A stretch of DNA of 64,000 nt from Cervus elaphus (lineage: Eukaryota; Chordata; Mammalia; Artiodactyla; Cervidae): NCBI RefSeq assembly GCF_910594005.1, contig NC_057828.1, positions 6,460,235-6,524,234 on the forward strand, written 5' to 3'. The position numbers were made by a program, and so were the translations under genes. Position 1 is the stretch's first letter. Each line of letters begins with the position of its first letter. The notes beneath the pieces were generated by a model, which saw only the letters and a list, made by a program, of their open reading frames with translations, searched no databases and had not been told where the DNA came from. Shown in pieces: positions 1 through 12,227 of the stretch.

Positions 1-705
1 CATGGAGCTCCTCCTGCCGCTTCCCATCGGTCTCGTCTTCCCCTCTGTCTTCCTCCTCCCTGCTTGGTGCTCTCTTTGGGAGAGGCTGGGAATCACCAGT
101 ACGGGGCATTTGAGTTTCCTAGGAAACCCGTCCGGCCTTCAGATGCCTGTGAGTGGAGGGAGCACGCGGGCTGAGGTCACCATCTGTTGCCTGGTTCCTC
201 CCTTGGCGTGAGAGATGGAAGGGAGCTGTGGACCCGTGGAAGGAGGGGAGCAGGGAGGAGGGTCCTCCCCAGTGCCCAGGGTGACCCTCTGCAGAAGGTG
301 ACCTCAGGATCAGGGTAGCTGAGCTGAAACCCTTGGGATGAGCGTGCAGGGAGGCTGGGAACAGGAGAGATGGCCATTCTGGGGTCAGTGCCTGCAGCCC
401 CCGAATCCCTAGTTCTGAGAGTCTGTCTGCAGGATGGAGGGAGGAAACAGGGAGGTCCTGACTGAGATCAGACAGAACGGGTGGATTTCAGGGAAAAGGG
501 ATGAGTGTGTCTGCTGAGCAGGGACAAGGTCTGTCTACTTCATGGGATGCTTAATAGATGTTACTAGGTTATTGCTATTATTTTTATTACTCAAGTGTAT
601 GCTGTAACAGCAGTTTTATTATATATGATTTAATCAAGAATTTCTAATACACTAATTCTTGATGGATGGATGGATGCAATAAGAGGAAGTATCTGATAAG
701 ATGGC

Positions 706-800
706 TGTTCACTCACTCCACGAATATTTATTGTACTGGTTCGCTACTGAGGGAGACAAAACAGACTCAGGAAGTTCAGAGTCTGATGCAGGAGATGGAT
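706..800 (+). repeat. L2-like LINE 3' end fragment
   Basis: The stretch has the familiar pattern of the L2 3' end (stress on 'afterwards a place name': ...aatatttattg...), followed by degenerate words resembling 'ggagacaaaacagac'. It is strongly decayed, so the call rests on pattern recognition only. Confidence 0.35.
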
Positions 801-2589
801 GTAGGAACAACTAGTCTCACCAGCAGGAGGATATGTATGACCCCTGGAACAGAGCGTGCTGGGGGTACAGGGAAATCGCAGCCCACTTTCATTGGGAAGG
901 TAGGGTCTGCGCTGCAGGGGGGTTGCCACTGAGGGCCTCGGCGAGGAGGGGCGTTTGCACTTAGAGAGGTAAGGGAGGAGCACTTCAGCCTTCACAGAGA
1001 TGGCCAGAGGTCCAGAAACTACCTGGCTGGTCTGGGGGGCGGGGGGTGCGAGGCCCAGGCTGGCCCTGCAGGAGAAGCGGCCGCCTGGGGTGGGAGCCAG
1101 GTCACAGGGCTTGAGTGGTGCACAGAGTGTAGCTTTTGTCTCTTAAGTCAGCTCCTCGGCTTTTTTTTCTGCCAAAACAAACGTAATAGAGGACACATAC
1201 CAGCTCTTTCTCTATTCTTGAAGAAAGAAAAATGAAAAGTGAGTGAAAATGTGATTATTACAAGTTATATATATTCTACATTTATATAACCTGAGCCACT
1301 TGGATTTATATTTATGTATACATCATTTGCAACTGTTCCTGGTTGGTACTGGAAACAAACGACAAGAAATTCCTTATGTCCTAGTCCTGAGTTCCCCTAA
1401 GAGGGCCTGCCTGCCTGTCTTCAGGGAGCCCGTGGCCTGGCCTGGGATACTCCTGAGTTCTTTTCAGACCCCACACACATGGCCCTGCCCCACTCCTTGT
1501 TTTGATGGGCTTCTATTTGCTCTTTTGTTTCAGCTCCTTTCTCTGATTTCTGGACAGGTTGCTTCCAGGCAGCCTCAGTAATAAACCCTGCTGCGTGTTT
1601 GTTTTTTTAATCTGATGCAGGATGGCTGAGTTTTGCGTTGGCTCGGTTGGGCTTTTATTATCTCTCTGTTCCCCCCACAATACCCTGTGGCAGTGATGTG
1701 TGAGTGTATTCCTTAGTTGGTTCTTGTAGTACTATTCTAGTCATTTCATTAATTTATTCTAAGAGCTAGCTGCTGGCACGTGGCCCTGTAGCATAATCTG
1801 TTGCTGTGCATTTCTGCAGGCAGTAATTCAGAAAAGCCTCAGACTACCTGCAGAGGCGTTTAGTTCACAGCCCTGGGCATTTCGAACCAGGCATATTTGG
1901 TTCCGAGCTCATGATCTCCCTAGCCCTAGTCACTTCCAGACTTTTCCCCTTTCTTAATTCTTGATGCCAGTTATGAGTGTCATCCCATCCGGTCTTCCAG
2001 CCTAGAAACCTTGATGCCATCCTCCTCCTCACCATCCACTACCAGTCTGTCATCAGCTTCTACCCCTGTTGATTCTAACCCAGAGAACATCCTCCAGTCT
2101 CTGGGAGGCCTCAGAGGCCATCAAGCCATTCATCTGTCACTAGCACAGTCTCTTTCACACCTGCCCCGGGGCAACTATGAAGCCTGGAAGCTAGGACGAG
2201 GCGAGAGGAGCGATGGGGAGAGGAGAAATGGTTGAGCAACCTCACCCCTGGGCGTGTCCCCAGAGCCTGAGGATGCGGTGGGGCAGAGAGTGCGCTGTGG
2301 CTGAGCCCCACACCACCCCCCAGATGGGTGGAGCGACGGGCGGGTAGATCATAGGCCCTCTCCTGGGTTCAGACTCACACGATAAAGGTCTGTGCCGTGG
2401 AGTCACGTGAACGTTGAAACAGCTTCCGTTTGCACCGTGCTTCGTGTTCCGATGCATTATTCATGTGATTCTCACAGCCGCCATCTGCAGCAGACAAAGC
2501 AGGAATACTTATTTCCATTTATGAGATTTTAAAAAAGCTTTGGAAAACAAGTAGTTTACAAAAGATAAGTGGCAGGACTGAGACCTTTA

Positions 2590-2710
2590 CTTGGATCTTC
2601 CTTTCCATAAATATTTCCTGCCAGGGACCCTGCCAGGCACTGGGGACTCAAAAATGAGCAGGGCATGGTCTGAACCTCAAGAATTCCACAAAGATGGGAG
2701 AAAGCTTAAG
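2590..2710 (+). repeat. L2-like LINE 3' end fragment
   Basis: The order of words 'ataaatatttcctg', 'gccaggcactggggac' and 'atgagcagggcatgg' follows the L2 3' end (ageing copies of 'tgccaggcactgttctaggcactgggg'). Boundaries are approximate. Confidence 0.45.
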
Positions 2711-2935
2711 CCAGTGGTGAGCAACCGACAGCCCCTGGGCCAATCCCAGTCCACTGCCTGTTTTGTAAATAAAGTTTCGTTAGAACATAGCCACACCCAT
2801 CCACTCACTTCTTGTCTATGGTGGTCCTCACTTTGTAATGGTAAAGTTCAGCACTTGTGACAGAAACTGTCTTATGAAGCCTAAAATACTTATTATCTAG
2901 ACTTCTACAGAAAAGGCCTCCAACCCTTAGTTTAA
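2711..2935 (+). repeat. Ancient hAT-type DNA transposon-like repeat (family not assigned)
   Basis: The words 'ttttgtaaataaagtttcgt', 'acatagccacacccatccac', 'tcttgtctatggtggtcctc' and 'cctaaaatacttattatct' occur in the order of a common mammalian non-autonomous repeat that I recognise but cannot name with certainty. It is a dispersed repeat, not a gene. Confidence 0.45.
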
Positions 2936-3190
2936 TCATACAGTTTTGCCCGTGTGCTAAGTGCCCAGAGATGTGATTTAAGCTATGGTGGAGATGAGAG
3001 GGACTCCCAGCTCTGCTGCGGGTAGGGGGCATGGAAGGGCACAAGGAATTCTTTACTGTGCAGAAGATGTCTGAGCAATGAGTCTTGAGGACTGAGTGGG
3101 AATTAATCACACGACAAGGAGGGAAGGCCTTTACAGGCACAGGGGCTGGCATTGATAAAGTATGGAGGTTGAATACAGTGTGACATACTT

Positions 3191-3336
3191 GATCTCTGGG
3201 TCAGGAAGATCCCCTGGAGAAGGGAATGGCTACCCACTCCAGTATTCTTGCATGGAGAATTCATGGACAGAGGAACCTGGTGGTCTGCAGTCCATGGGGC
3301 TACAAAAGAGTCAGACACAACTGAGCAACTAACGCA
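3191..3336 (+). repeat. Bov-tA SINE, 5'-truncated
   Basis: This is the right half of a ruminant tRNA-derived Bov-tA SINE: 'ggtcaggaagatcccctgga', 'ccactccagtattcttg' and 'gagtcagacacaactgag' appear in consensus order. The tRNA-like head is missing. It sits inside an older unclassified repeat that continues on both sides (about 2940-3840). Confidence 0.85.
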
Positions 3337-4918
3337 CAAGGAAGCGTTTAGGGTTTGGGTGGGCTTGGAGGGGACTCCAGAAACCTGATCTTAAACAGCC
3401 TTGTATGTTATGTCCAGTAGTTTGGATTTGATCTTACATAGAGCGATGGGGAGAAATGGGAAGGTTTTCAGCAGAGCGGTGACATGATCAGGTGGGGATT
3501 TAGAAAAATCACTGTAATAGCAACATGGAAAATGGATTGGAAGGAGACCAGATGGGAGCTTATTGCAATGAGACATGATGTTTATCAGAGGTAAGCAACT
3601 GGGAATGTGCTGAAGGGAGGGGGAATGAGAAACACCCGGAGGGAGACAGTCCAGGGGCCTTGGTGCCTGGATGTGAGGTGTGAGAAGAAGCGGGAGGTAA
3701 GTGATTCCAAGTGTCTGGCTTGGTGACTTAGGTCACCAGCAAACACAGAAGAGAGATGGAAGGTCAGGGGCCCAGTGAAGACACTGGGGACGTCAGGCAG
3801 AAGAAGAGGATCCAGCGGTGTGATCAGTGCTGCCATGGAGGCTGGAAGGGCCGGAAAGAAAACGGGCCCCCAGAGTGGGGTTTCAGAGGCTGACGAGGAG
3901 GAAAGGATGTTCTGAAGGACGCAGGACGGGTGGGGTGATTAACACTTGTTACTGCCTCCAAGAGGCCTGGCAAGATAAAGACTGAAAACCCTGAATCTGG
4001 CCATCTGGAGGCCAGTGCGGGTCCAGACAGGAGAGGTTCTGGGTATGGTTGGAGGAGTAATGAATGGGAACAAAATCAGCAAACATAGAAGGCATTGACC
4101 TCTACTGGGGAAAAAAAACAAACTTTCATGAGAAGAAAGAAAAAATTAGGTACCTATAGGGAGCTATGGAATACAGAGAATGATCTTTTGGTTTCATTAT
4201 GAGAGAACTTGAAGATGTTTCTCTGCTGAGGCAGAGAGCCAGTTAAGAAGAGTTTGGAAACCTTCAAGAGAGTAGAGAGTTGGTGGTCAGGGACCCGGCA
4301 GAGGAATGGGGCCGGGTCCAGGCTGAGGCAGGCAGGAAGAGGGGGATATGCTTCTTTAATACAGAGAGTGAAGATCTTGGGAAGCGTGTGGGTTCAGCGG
4401 ATATTCCAGGCGCATTTCTGATTCTGATAGCACTCTCAGTTGCAAGTGATAGAAAACAACTGCAGCTGGCTTAAAAATTCAGAAGAATTTTTAATATAAA
4501 CACACATGTAATTTAAAGTCCCCAAGTTGGGCTTTCTTCAGGAAACGCTCCCTCAGTGACTGAGATGGTGACGCAAAGGGTCGGGTCTCACTGTGTCTTC
4601 TCTGCTTTCTTCAGTGTTGGAGTGTCTCCACGGTGCACTCGGAGACCCCCACCGCCTCTCCCTGAAGCTCCACCCTCTCCTGTTGGGGGCGCCCTCACTG
4701 CATTCGTTCAAGAGAGGGGAAAACTTGTCTTTCCCAGAGTTTTTAGCAGAAGTCTCCATGAAGCCCAGTGCCTCTGGCTATCCAGGTGTCCATTCCTAAA
4801 CCAGCCATAGCGGTGAGAGTTAGAAAGTGCTATTTTTTTATGCTAATCACAGCCCAACCCTAGAATTGGGTAGGATCACTTTAGGGACAAATTCACTGAA
4901 GAAAAATATCTGTACTAC

Positions 4919-5283
4919 TCTGGACTGAATTGTGCCCCTCTTAAAATTCATATGTTGAAGGTCAACCCACATGTAACTGTATTTGGAGATTGGGTCTGTA
5001 AAGAAGCAATTGACGTTGAATGATGTCAATAGGGTGGGCTCTCATCCAGTAGGACTGGTGTCCTTATAAGAAGAGGAGGAAGCACCAGGGGTGTGTTTGC
5101 ACAAAGGAAAGGCCATGTGAGGACACTGCAGGAAGGCAGGCATTTGCAAGCTAAGGAGAGAGCCCTCACGAGAAACCAGCCCTGCTGACACTCTGATCTT
5201 GGACTGCCAGCTTCCAGAACTCTGAGACAGTGAGTTTCCGGTCTGTGGTACTTTGTAATGGCAGTGCTAGCTAATGAATACAG
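4919..5283 (+). repeat. MaLR/ERVL-like LTR fragment, ancient
   Basis: The stretch begins 'tggactgaattgtgcccctc', continues with 'ttcatatgttgaagg', 'ccttataagaagaggaggaa', 'aggccatgtgaggacac' and ends near 'gctagctaatgaatacag'. This is the order of a common mammalian solo LTR-like repeat. No coding part of a provirus accompanies it. Family assignment is tentative. Confidence 0.5.
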
Positions 5284-6724
5284 ATACTGTGGATGGGAGG
5301 GGGAGAACACGGGTGCTGGATAAACATTCAATAAACGTCCACGAGGTTCTCTGTGTGCTTGACATTGTGTGGGTTGAATAAGACACTGTCCCCCATCCTC
5401 AAGGAACTCATTGCGTAGTTGGAAGACCACATTCTACTCCCGGACCTAGAACTCATTACATCGGGTATATCCCAGCATTCTCTGAGAGCACAGAGGGTAA
5501 GGACCGGATCCAGGCTTGGTGGTCCGGGGAAACCAAGGGAGGCTTCCCAAAGGTGGTGTCACCTGACCTGCACCTGAAAGATAACAGACAGTTGGGTGAA
5601 AGAACAGAAAAGGCAGACTAGGAAAAGAGAGTGATTTGTGTAAAGCTGGTGTGAAAATAAATGCCAGCCAAGTGAGCACAAGCAGCGGCTCTTTATTCAG
5701 AGTGAACTACAGCAGGGGAGTTGGCCACCATCACTTGCCTTGGCAGAGACTTAAAGGCAGAGAGGGGAGAGGACAAGCTTTTAGAGAAAGAAAGGGAAGG
5801 CTCTGGGTGTGCGCTGACAGGAGCACCTGGAAGCGGACTGCGTAGAAGCAGCCATCCTAAGTGATTGGTCTGGGAAACGTACTTGTCTTTCCCTGGTTGA
5901 TCTTGAGTTGGAGATACTGGTAAAAAAGAAAAAATCGGAAAGCCTGTAGTCAGTGAATGAGGACAATTCAGAGAATTAGAAGTAATTCAGTATAACTGGG
6001 GTGAGTGGAGGGGCTGGGGATGAGGCTGGGCAGGTAGGCAAGGGCCTGATCGGGGAAGGCTTCCAGAGCCCACCTTGAGACGTGATGGGCTGGGCTGGGC
6101 TGGGGATGGACACGGGTTGTCCGAGGGTGTTGGGATCTTGAAGCCCTCCTGAGAAGCCGCCACAGGCCTCGATGCGGAAGCCCTGGCCCCAGGAAGCCAG
6201 ATGGTTTCTGGTCCAGCGCTGCAACCCCGGCCTGATGTGCTGTTCCTCACGCCTGCGTTCTGCTGTGACACCCACGAGTGCTTGCCACCAGGCACAGGGT
6301 TTCAGCATTTGGGGAGTTAGACATGCCTTCAGCAGCACAGGGGTTTTCAGTTCATTGTTTTACTAACCCAGAATCCTTTTCTCAAATAAACCTTGTGTGC
6401 AAAAGCCCAAGGTACAATAAGGACTGTAAAGCCGCTAGCCACTCCCCCCCCACCCCGTGGAGAAGGCCCGAGGCACTTCCAGAGAACCCACCCTGCTCCT
6501 CTGGACCCAACACAAAAACCCAGCACTAGGAGACTCGAGAACTCTTTCAGCTCCACCCTCACCACTTGGGATACTTTGTGTGAAACCCCAGGATGGCCAT
6601 GAGGCTGGTTGCATTGGGTGGTTTTGCTGAATGGTGATGTTTCTGGGTTTGGAAGCCGAGGAGCTGGCCTCACCCCAGAGGCCACAGCACTTTCCGCATG
6701 GCCTCCTTGCTTCCACTTTTCTTC

Positions 6725-7157
6725 CATCTACGTTCTGTCTTCCACACAGAAGCCAGAGTAGTCTTTACAAGCAAATCTCATCGGGTCAGTCCACCACTTA
6801 GAACCCTGCAATAGCTTCCTTAGATGCTTGGAACATAATTTAGCTCCTTCCTTTGACCTTCAGCCCTCTGGGAGTATATCTCGTCTCCATCTCTGACTCT
6901 TGACTTGTTCTGTTCCACACGTGCCCTCCAGACTCCAGCTAGACTGGTTTCTTTCACTTCCTTGCGTGTCCCCGTCTGCTTCTTGCCACAGGGCCTTTGC
7001 ACAGACACTTCTCCCTGCCTGGAATGTTTTTATGACGCATCTTTACAATATTGACTCCTTCTTGCTGTTTAGATCTTGGTCAAATGATACCTTTTCACAG
7101 AGGCCTTCCTTGGCTGTTCACTTCCTTTTATCACATCACCCTACTGTGGTTTCCTCT
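6725..7157 (+). repeat. L2 LINE 3' region, left part of a split copy
   Basis: The segment carries L2 words in order: 'ccagagtagtctttacaagc', 'aaccctgcaatagcttcc', 'cagggcctttgcacagac', 'ctgcctggaatg', 'cacagaggccttccttggc'. The copy appears to be interrupted by an L1 fragment at about 7160 and to resume near 7850. Confidence 0.65.
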
Positions 7158-7159
7158 TT

Positions 7160-7797
7160 TTTTTTTTTTTTTTAATAGAGCACTTTTAAATTCACAGCAA
7201 AATAGCAGAAGGTACAGAGATTTCCCTTTTGCCTCCTGCCTCTACACATGCACAGTCACCCCTGTCATCATCATTCCCACCAAAGCGGCACCTTCATTAC
7301 AGTTGATGAGGCTACGCTGACATATCATTATCACCCAAAGTTCATAGTTTACAGTGGGACTCGCTCCTGGTGGTGTGCATTCTGTGGATTTTGAGAAATT
7401 ATGATGAAACTATTAGAGTATCGTAAGAGTAGTTTCATTGCCCTAAAAATCCTCCGTGCTCCACCTGTTTATCACTCCTCCTCTCCACATCTTTTCATTG
7501 TCTGAACTTTTTATCGTCTCCACAGTTTCACCTTTTCCAGAATGTCCCGTAGTTAACTATGGAATCATATAGTATATAGCTTTTTCAGATTGGCTTCTTT
7601 CATTTGCTAATATGCCTTTGTTTCCTCCATGTCTTTTCATGTCTTAATAGCTCATTTCTTTTTTAGTGTTAAAATATATTCCATTTGTCTGGACGGACTA
7701 CAGTTGATTTACCCACTCACCTACTGAAAGACAGTTTGGTTGCTTCCAGTTTTGGCAATTATGGAAAAGGCAGCTGTAAACATCGTGTGCAGGTCAG
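7160..7797 (+). repeat. L1 LINE 3' UTR fragment inserted in L2
   Basis: After a T-tract, the words 'tttcaccttttccagaatgt', 'tcagattggcttctttcatt', 'cctccatgtcttttcatg', 'cacctactgaaagacagttt' and 'tccagttttggcaattatgg' follow the 3' region of old mammalian L1 elements. It contains no ORF of use. Confidence 0.65.
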
Positions 7798-7849
7798 ACT
7801 GTGTTTTCTTCTTTGCGCTTACCGGTGCCTCACTTTGTTGTTACTGACG

Positions 7850-7990
7850 TTCCATGTTTATTTCCTGACTTCCCCACTGGAACACTGAAAGCTCTGTGAC
7901 AGTAGAGCTGGTCCCCTGTCCCCGTGTCCGTCTCTTGTCCCTATTCGTTCTCTGAACCCAGGTCTGGTGAGTGATCGAATGACTGGCTGA
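7850..7990 (+). repeat. L2 LINE tail, right part of the split copy
   Basis: The stretch has 'cccactggaacactgaaagc' and 'ctgtgacagtagagctgg', the decayed tail of L2, which would continue the copy ending at 7157. Confidence 0.4.
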
Positions 7991-8339
7991 CTGCTGCCCA
8001 GAAGTCCATGGCGGATTCTGCTGCCAGGGGTGTGGAGCTGCCAAGTGGGCTGTGTCTCAGCACAGCCTGTCTTTTCTCCCCGTCACTTCAGATGTGTTGT
8101 GACCACCAATACAGCCTGCTCAGAATGGGGCTGTAAGAATGTGGGGAGCTCCCGACTGCAGCAGCTTGCAGTCCTCTCATCCATCTGCCGGGGACAGCTT
8201 GAGGAATCAACACCAGGGGCCCCCCAGTCTGGGGAAGGAAAGCAAACCAGGACCCACAAAAAAGGAAAAACAGAAAAGCAGAAAGTGACTGTGGCTGAAT
8301 AAGTAGCATTGCTCCTTGGGGTTGTTGCTGGTCGTGTCC

Positions 8340-8530
8340 TGGAGGTAGTTCAAAGCCTGCTGGGTAGCAGCAGCTAACATTTCTTGAGCTTTTGCCCCAA
8401 GCTTTAAGTGCTTTGTATAGGATTTGGGTATGAAGTCACAATTGCAGCCCTGTAAAACAGGTGCTCCTATTATCTGCAGTTTTCAGATCAGAAATGCCAA
8501 GACCTGAAGGTTCATTACTTGCCCCGATCC
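8340..8530 (-). repeat. MIR-type SINE fragment
   Basis: The order 'taacatttcttgagc', 'aagtgctttgtatagg', 'attatctgcagttttcagat' corresponds to the reverse complement of MIR/MIR3. Boundaries are approximate. Confidence 0.4.
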
Positions 8531-9639
8531 CCACCTTGTAAGCAGGGAGCAGCTTCAAACCCAGGTGGTCTTTCTGCATGGCCACTGCTCTTGAACTTGG
8601 CCAAAAGTGGCTGTCATTTCCAGGTGTCCCCACCAGTGGCTGATCATCACTCAACTCACATGTACTTCCCTAGGCCCTTTCTTAGATATTTTGAATTCGT
8701 ATCTCCCACAGGGCTTGCAGATATAAAGGCCTTACCTTCAGGAAGGTTGCCCAAGTATGTGAAGCATCCTCATGTAAAATGACAATGGTTCTAAAGGCCT
8801 TCACATTGGAAAAGGCTTTTCTCATCTGCAGGCTTGATTTGGTCCATGCCTAGAAGTTTGAGGGTGCAGGGGTTTGTGTGTTTACAGTGGTGCCCAGGTG
8901 ATCCTGATGAGTGTCCAGATGCCTTCCCACGGGGGCAGGAACACACCTGACCAAATGCCATTGCATTCTTTATGAAAAACAGTGTCACATGCAGAACACT
9001 TCATGTTTGGGTGACTCTATTCTCTTTTCTTCTTCTCTTTCGTTTATTTACTTTTCACACAGTGGGTTTGGGTGTGGGGATCTCAGATATACAAGACTTG
9101 AATTAATCATAGTCCCTAGTTCATAGTATACCTCAATTCATACAAGATTTCTCTTTTGGTTTTATTTATTGTTGTTCTTTTCCTTACTCTCTCCCCCTGC
9201 AGTAGACCTCCCTTTAATGTATTTTATATCCGTATAGTTCACCTCTTACCTATTTAATTCAATATAAAAGGATTGTTCAAATGTATCATAGTGGTAGCTT
9301 GTGTGGGTGGTGTTTCATTTTCATGGATGGTTTTGTATGATGGCTATATTTATTAGATTATTCTTCTCTGCATCTCAGAGAAGCAGCTGCCTCTCTGGAA
9401 TTTCTTCTCATTTGATCCTTTTTTTGCCCCCATGAAGCTAACCAGAAAAATTCCACACCCTCCTCCACCTTTCCAAGACAGTCATCACCACCCCCTTCTG
9501 CAGCCTTCATCTGCCCTTTCAAGGATATGCGGCTTTCCTTATTCCTCAACGGGATGCTCCGTAGTTAGTGGCATTCCCCTTGAAGGGCCCTGACAGTTCC
9601 ACCCGTGAGCCCCGCCCCGGCTGGTCTGCTTCTCCCACC

Positions 9640-10095
9640 TATAACCAGCAATTGTTTATTCATTTATCTCTTGATGGACATTTGGGCTGGTTCAACCCCT
9701 TGGCTATTGCGAATGATGCTGCTGTGAACATGTGTGTACATGTACTTGTTTGGGGCTTCCCTGGTGGCTCAGTGGTAAAGAATCTGCCTGCAGTGCAAGT
9801 GCTGCAGGAGATGTGGTATTTGATCCCTGGCTCAGGAAGATCCCCTGGAGGAGGTCGTGGCATTCCACTTCAGTATTCTTGCCTGGAGAATCCCATGGAC
9901 AGAGGAGACTGGAGGGCTACAGTCTGTGGGGTCACAAAGAGTCGGACACGACGGAAGCAACTTAGCATGCAGCATGCATGTACTTGTTCATGTCCCTGAT
10001 TTTAATTCTTTAGGGCATATACTTCAGAGCAGAAATATGGGGTCATATGGTAATTTTATGTTTAATTTTTTAGATACTGCCAAACTATACATTTC
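9640..10095 (+). repeat. L1 LINE 3' UTR fragment split by a Bov-tA SINE
   Basis: Both flanks of the Bov-tA at 9751-9976 belong to one L1 3' UTR: 'ctcttgatggacatttgggc' and 'ttggctattgcgaatgatgc' on the left, 'cagaaatatggggtcatatg' and 'gatactgccaaacta' on the right. The SINE therefore landed inside a pre-existing L1. Confidence 0.7.
9751..9976 (+). mobile_element. Bov-tA SINE, near full length, with target-site duplication
   Basis: The element starts 'ggggcttccctggtggctca' and runs through 'cagtattcttgcctggagaa' to 'gagtcggacacgac'. A 12-bp target-site duplication, catgtacttgtt, flanks it at 9739-9750 and 9977-9988. This family is restricted to ruminants and fixes the taxonomic origin of the window. 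Confidence 0.92.
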
Positions 10096-10164
10096 TTTTT
10101 TAAATTGCAACTTTGCTTGGTAATTGTCATACATATGGAGAGACAGGGAAATTTGATAGAAAAA

Positions 10165-10310
10165 TCCTGGGCTACCAGTCATGAGACCTGGGTTCTTTTC
10201 TTAGTTTTGCCACAAAGCCGTGTATGAGGTGACATTGAGGACATCACTTCCCCTTTCTAGGCTCTTGTTTTCCTCATCTGAGAAGTAAGGCGATTCCATA
10301 AAGCTAAATA
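10165..10310 (+). repeat. MIR SINE fragment
   Basis: The words 'gagacctgggttcttttctt', 'cacttcccctttctaggctc' and 'tcctcatctgagaagtaagg' follow the MIR core region. Confidence 0.6.
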
Positions 10311-11039
10311 ATCTTTAAATTATCTTCCTCTTTAAAGATTTTATCGGAAAAGTTGGATTCCAAGGGAAAAGGGAAAGAGAATTGTCAAGTAGCTAAATGA
10401 GATTATTTCTCTGTTCTTTTCCTACTGTGTTTTTTAAATTGTGGGTAAAGACACTGCAGATAATTGGCCTCTCTTCCTGCTAATATGTATCTAGTTAATG
10501 AATAGCTTCTGGCTTCCTGTTTATATCAAGATTCCCAGAAAAAGATACCCTTCTCTTTCCCATCACTTCCTACCACTTGGCGGCTCCTGAACAAAACATG
10601 GTGGTCTCAGAGCCAAAACTGGAGTCATCCCCACCGTCCTCCTGGAAGGAATGCTGAGCCTCTGCTGGTTCCCTCAGCACTAAGGTTTCAGATGGACAAC
10701 CTGAGTCTAGTCTTTGGAGGTGAGGAACCACGGAGGGGCAATCGCAGACTCTTTTTGAGACAGTGTAAGGGTCATCTTAGAGAAGAGGAAGAAGCAGAGA
10801 CCTCCTGTGAGGTTTTCAGGCCAAAAAAAAGCTCCCTTGGGAGCTTTTCTTCTTTCTTAACTCACTCACAGCTGAATGGTTCCCTGGCCAGAGAGCAGCG
10901 CCTGTGTAGGGAGGGAACCTTGTCCCCCGCTGATTGAAAGCCTTCACAGTTCCCAGGTCCAAAGCATGTGCCCTCCTGCGCCGCCTGGCGGTTTCATGGG
11001 GAAACACGAGGTCTAAAACATGTGAACCAAGTGGTTTGT

Positions 11040-11165
11040 TTTATTCAGGCATTCATCTGCTCATTTTGCATCCATCTATCACATGGTTCTGAGCGTCTGC
11101 TATGTTTTAGCCATTATGCTATACTCTAGGAATAAACAAGAAGAGGCACCTTCCCGTTCAGTACC
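11040..11165 (+). repeat. L2-like LINE 3' end fragment
   Basis: 'ttcaggcattcatctgctca', 'gagcgtctgctatgttttag' and 'ggaataaacaagaag' follow the L2 3' end; strongly diverged. Confidence 0.4.
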
Positions 11166-11549
11166 TTCCTTTTTATGAGAGTACAGAGGAGTGACTTTTG
11201 GAATGAATTCATAGTGACAAGTGCTGTAACAGGGGAGTGGTGTTCAGGAGCACAGACAAGGGGGCACATGTGTCATACTTGGCACACCCTAATGAGAGAG
11301 GGCAGATGCAGAAAGTGCTCCAGACAGAAGTCAATCTGTGCAGAAGTCAGCACAGTAGAGCTCTATGTGCTATGAGACCTGGTAGCCTACCCATGTTGGC
11401 TGGAATGCAGAACGCAAGGGGAGGGTAAGAAATGGTCTTGCAGTTGAGGCTGCATCACACAGGGCTTCCAGCCAGGTCATGGATTTCAGCTTCAATTTTG
11501 GGGCAGCAGTGAGTTAATGAGTTTGACTGGGGGATACCATATCTGTATT

Positions 11550-12227
11550 TGCATTTGCAGTAAGATCATGGCATCCAGTCCCATCACTTCATAGCAAATA
11601 GATGGGAAAACAATGGAAACAGCGACAGACTTTATTTTCTTGGGCTCCAAAATCACTGCAGATGGTGACTGCAGCCATGAAATTAAAACACGCTTGCTCC
11701 TTGGAAGAAAAGCTATGACAAACTTAGACAGGATATTAAAAAGCAGAGACATTACTTTGCCAACAAAAGGTCCGTCTAGTCAAAGCTATGGTTTTTCCAG
11801 TAGTCATGTATGGATGTGAGAGTTGGACTATAAAGAAAGCTGAGCACTGAAGGATTGATGCTTTTGAACTGGGGTGTTGGAGAAGACTCTTGAGAGCCCC
11901 TTGGACTGCAAGGAGATCCAACCAGTCCATCCTAAAGGAAATCAGTCCTGAATATTCATTGGAAGGACTGATGCTGAAGCTGAAGCTCTAATACTTTGGC
12001 CACCTGATGTGAAGAACTGACTCATTGGAAAAGACCCTGATGCTGGGAAAGATTGGAGGCAGGAGGAGAAGGGGACGACAGAGCATGAAATGGTTGGATG
12101 GCATCACCGACTCAATGGACATGGGCTTGAGTAGGCTGGAGTTGGTGGTGGACAGGGAGGCCTGGTGTGCTGCAGTCCACGGGGTCACAAAGAGTCAGAC
12201 ACAACTAAACGACTGAACTGAACTGAT
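11550..12227 (+). mobile_element. BovB (RTE) LINE, 3'-terminal fragment
   Basis: The stretch matches the end of the BovB LINE, with words such as 'ctccaaaatcactgcagatg', 'ggtccgtctagtcaaagcta', 'atggatgtgagagttggact', 'ctgatgctgggaaagattgg' and the tail 'aactaaacgactgaactgaa'. Only the last roughly 680 bp remain, holding pieces of the reverse transcriptase end; reading frames are short and broken, so it is dead. BovB is the abundant ruminant RTE element whose 3' end also gave rise to the Bov-tA tail. Confidence 0.93.

Noticed and set aside
11613..12216. Reverse-transcriptase-like fragments in short frames
   Set aside because: They belong to the truncated BovB LINE; frames are broken, so this is not an active gene.
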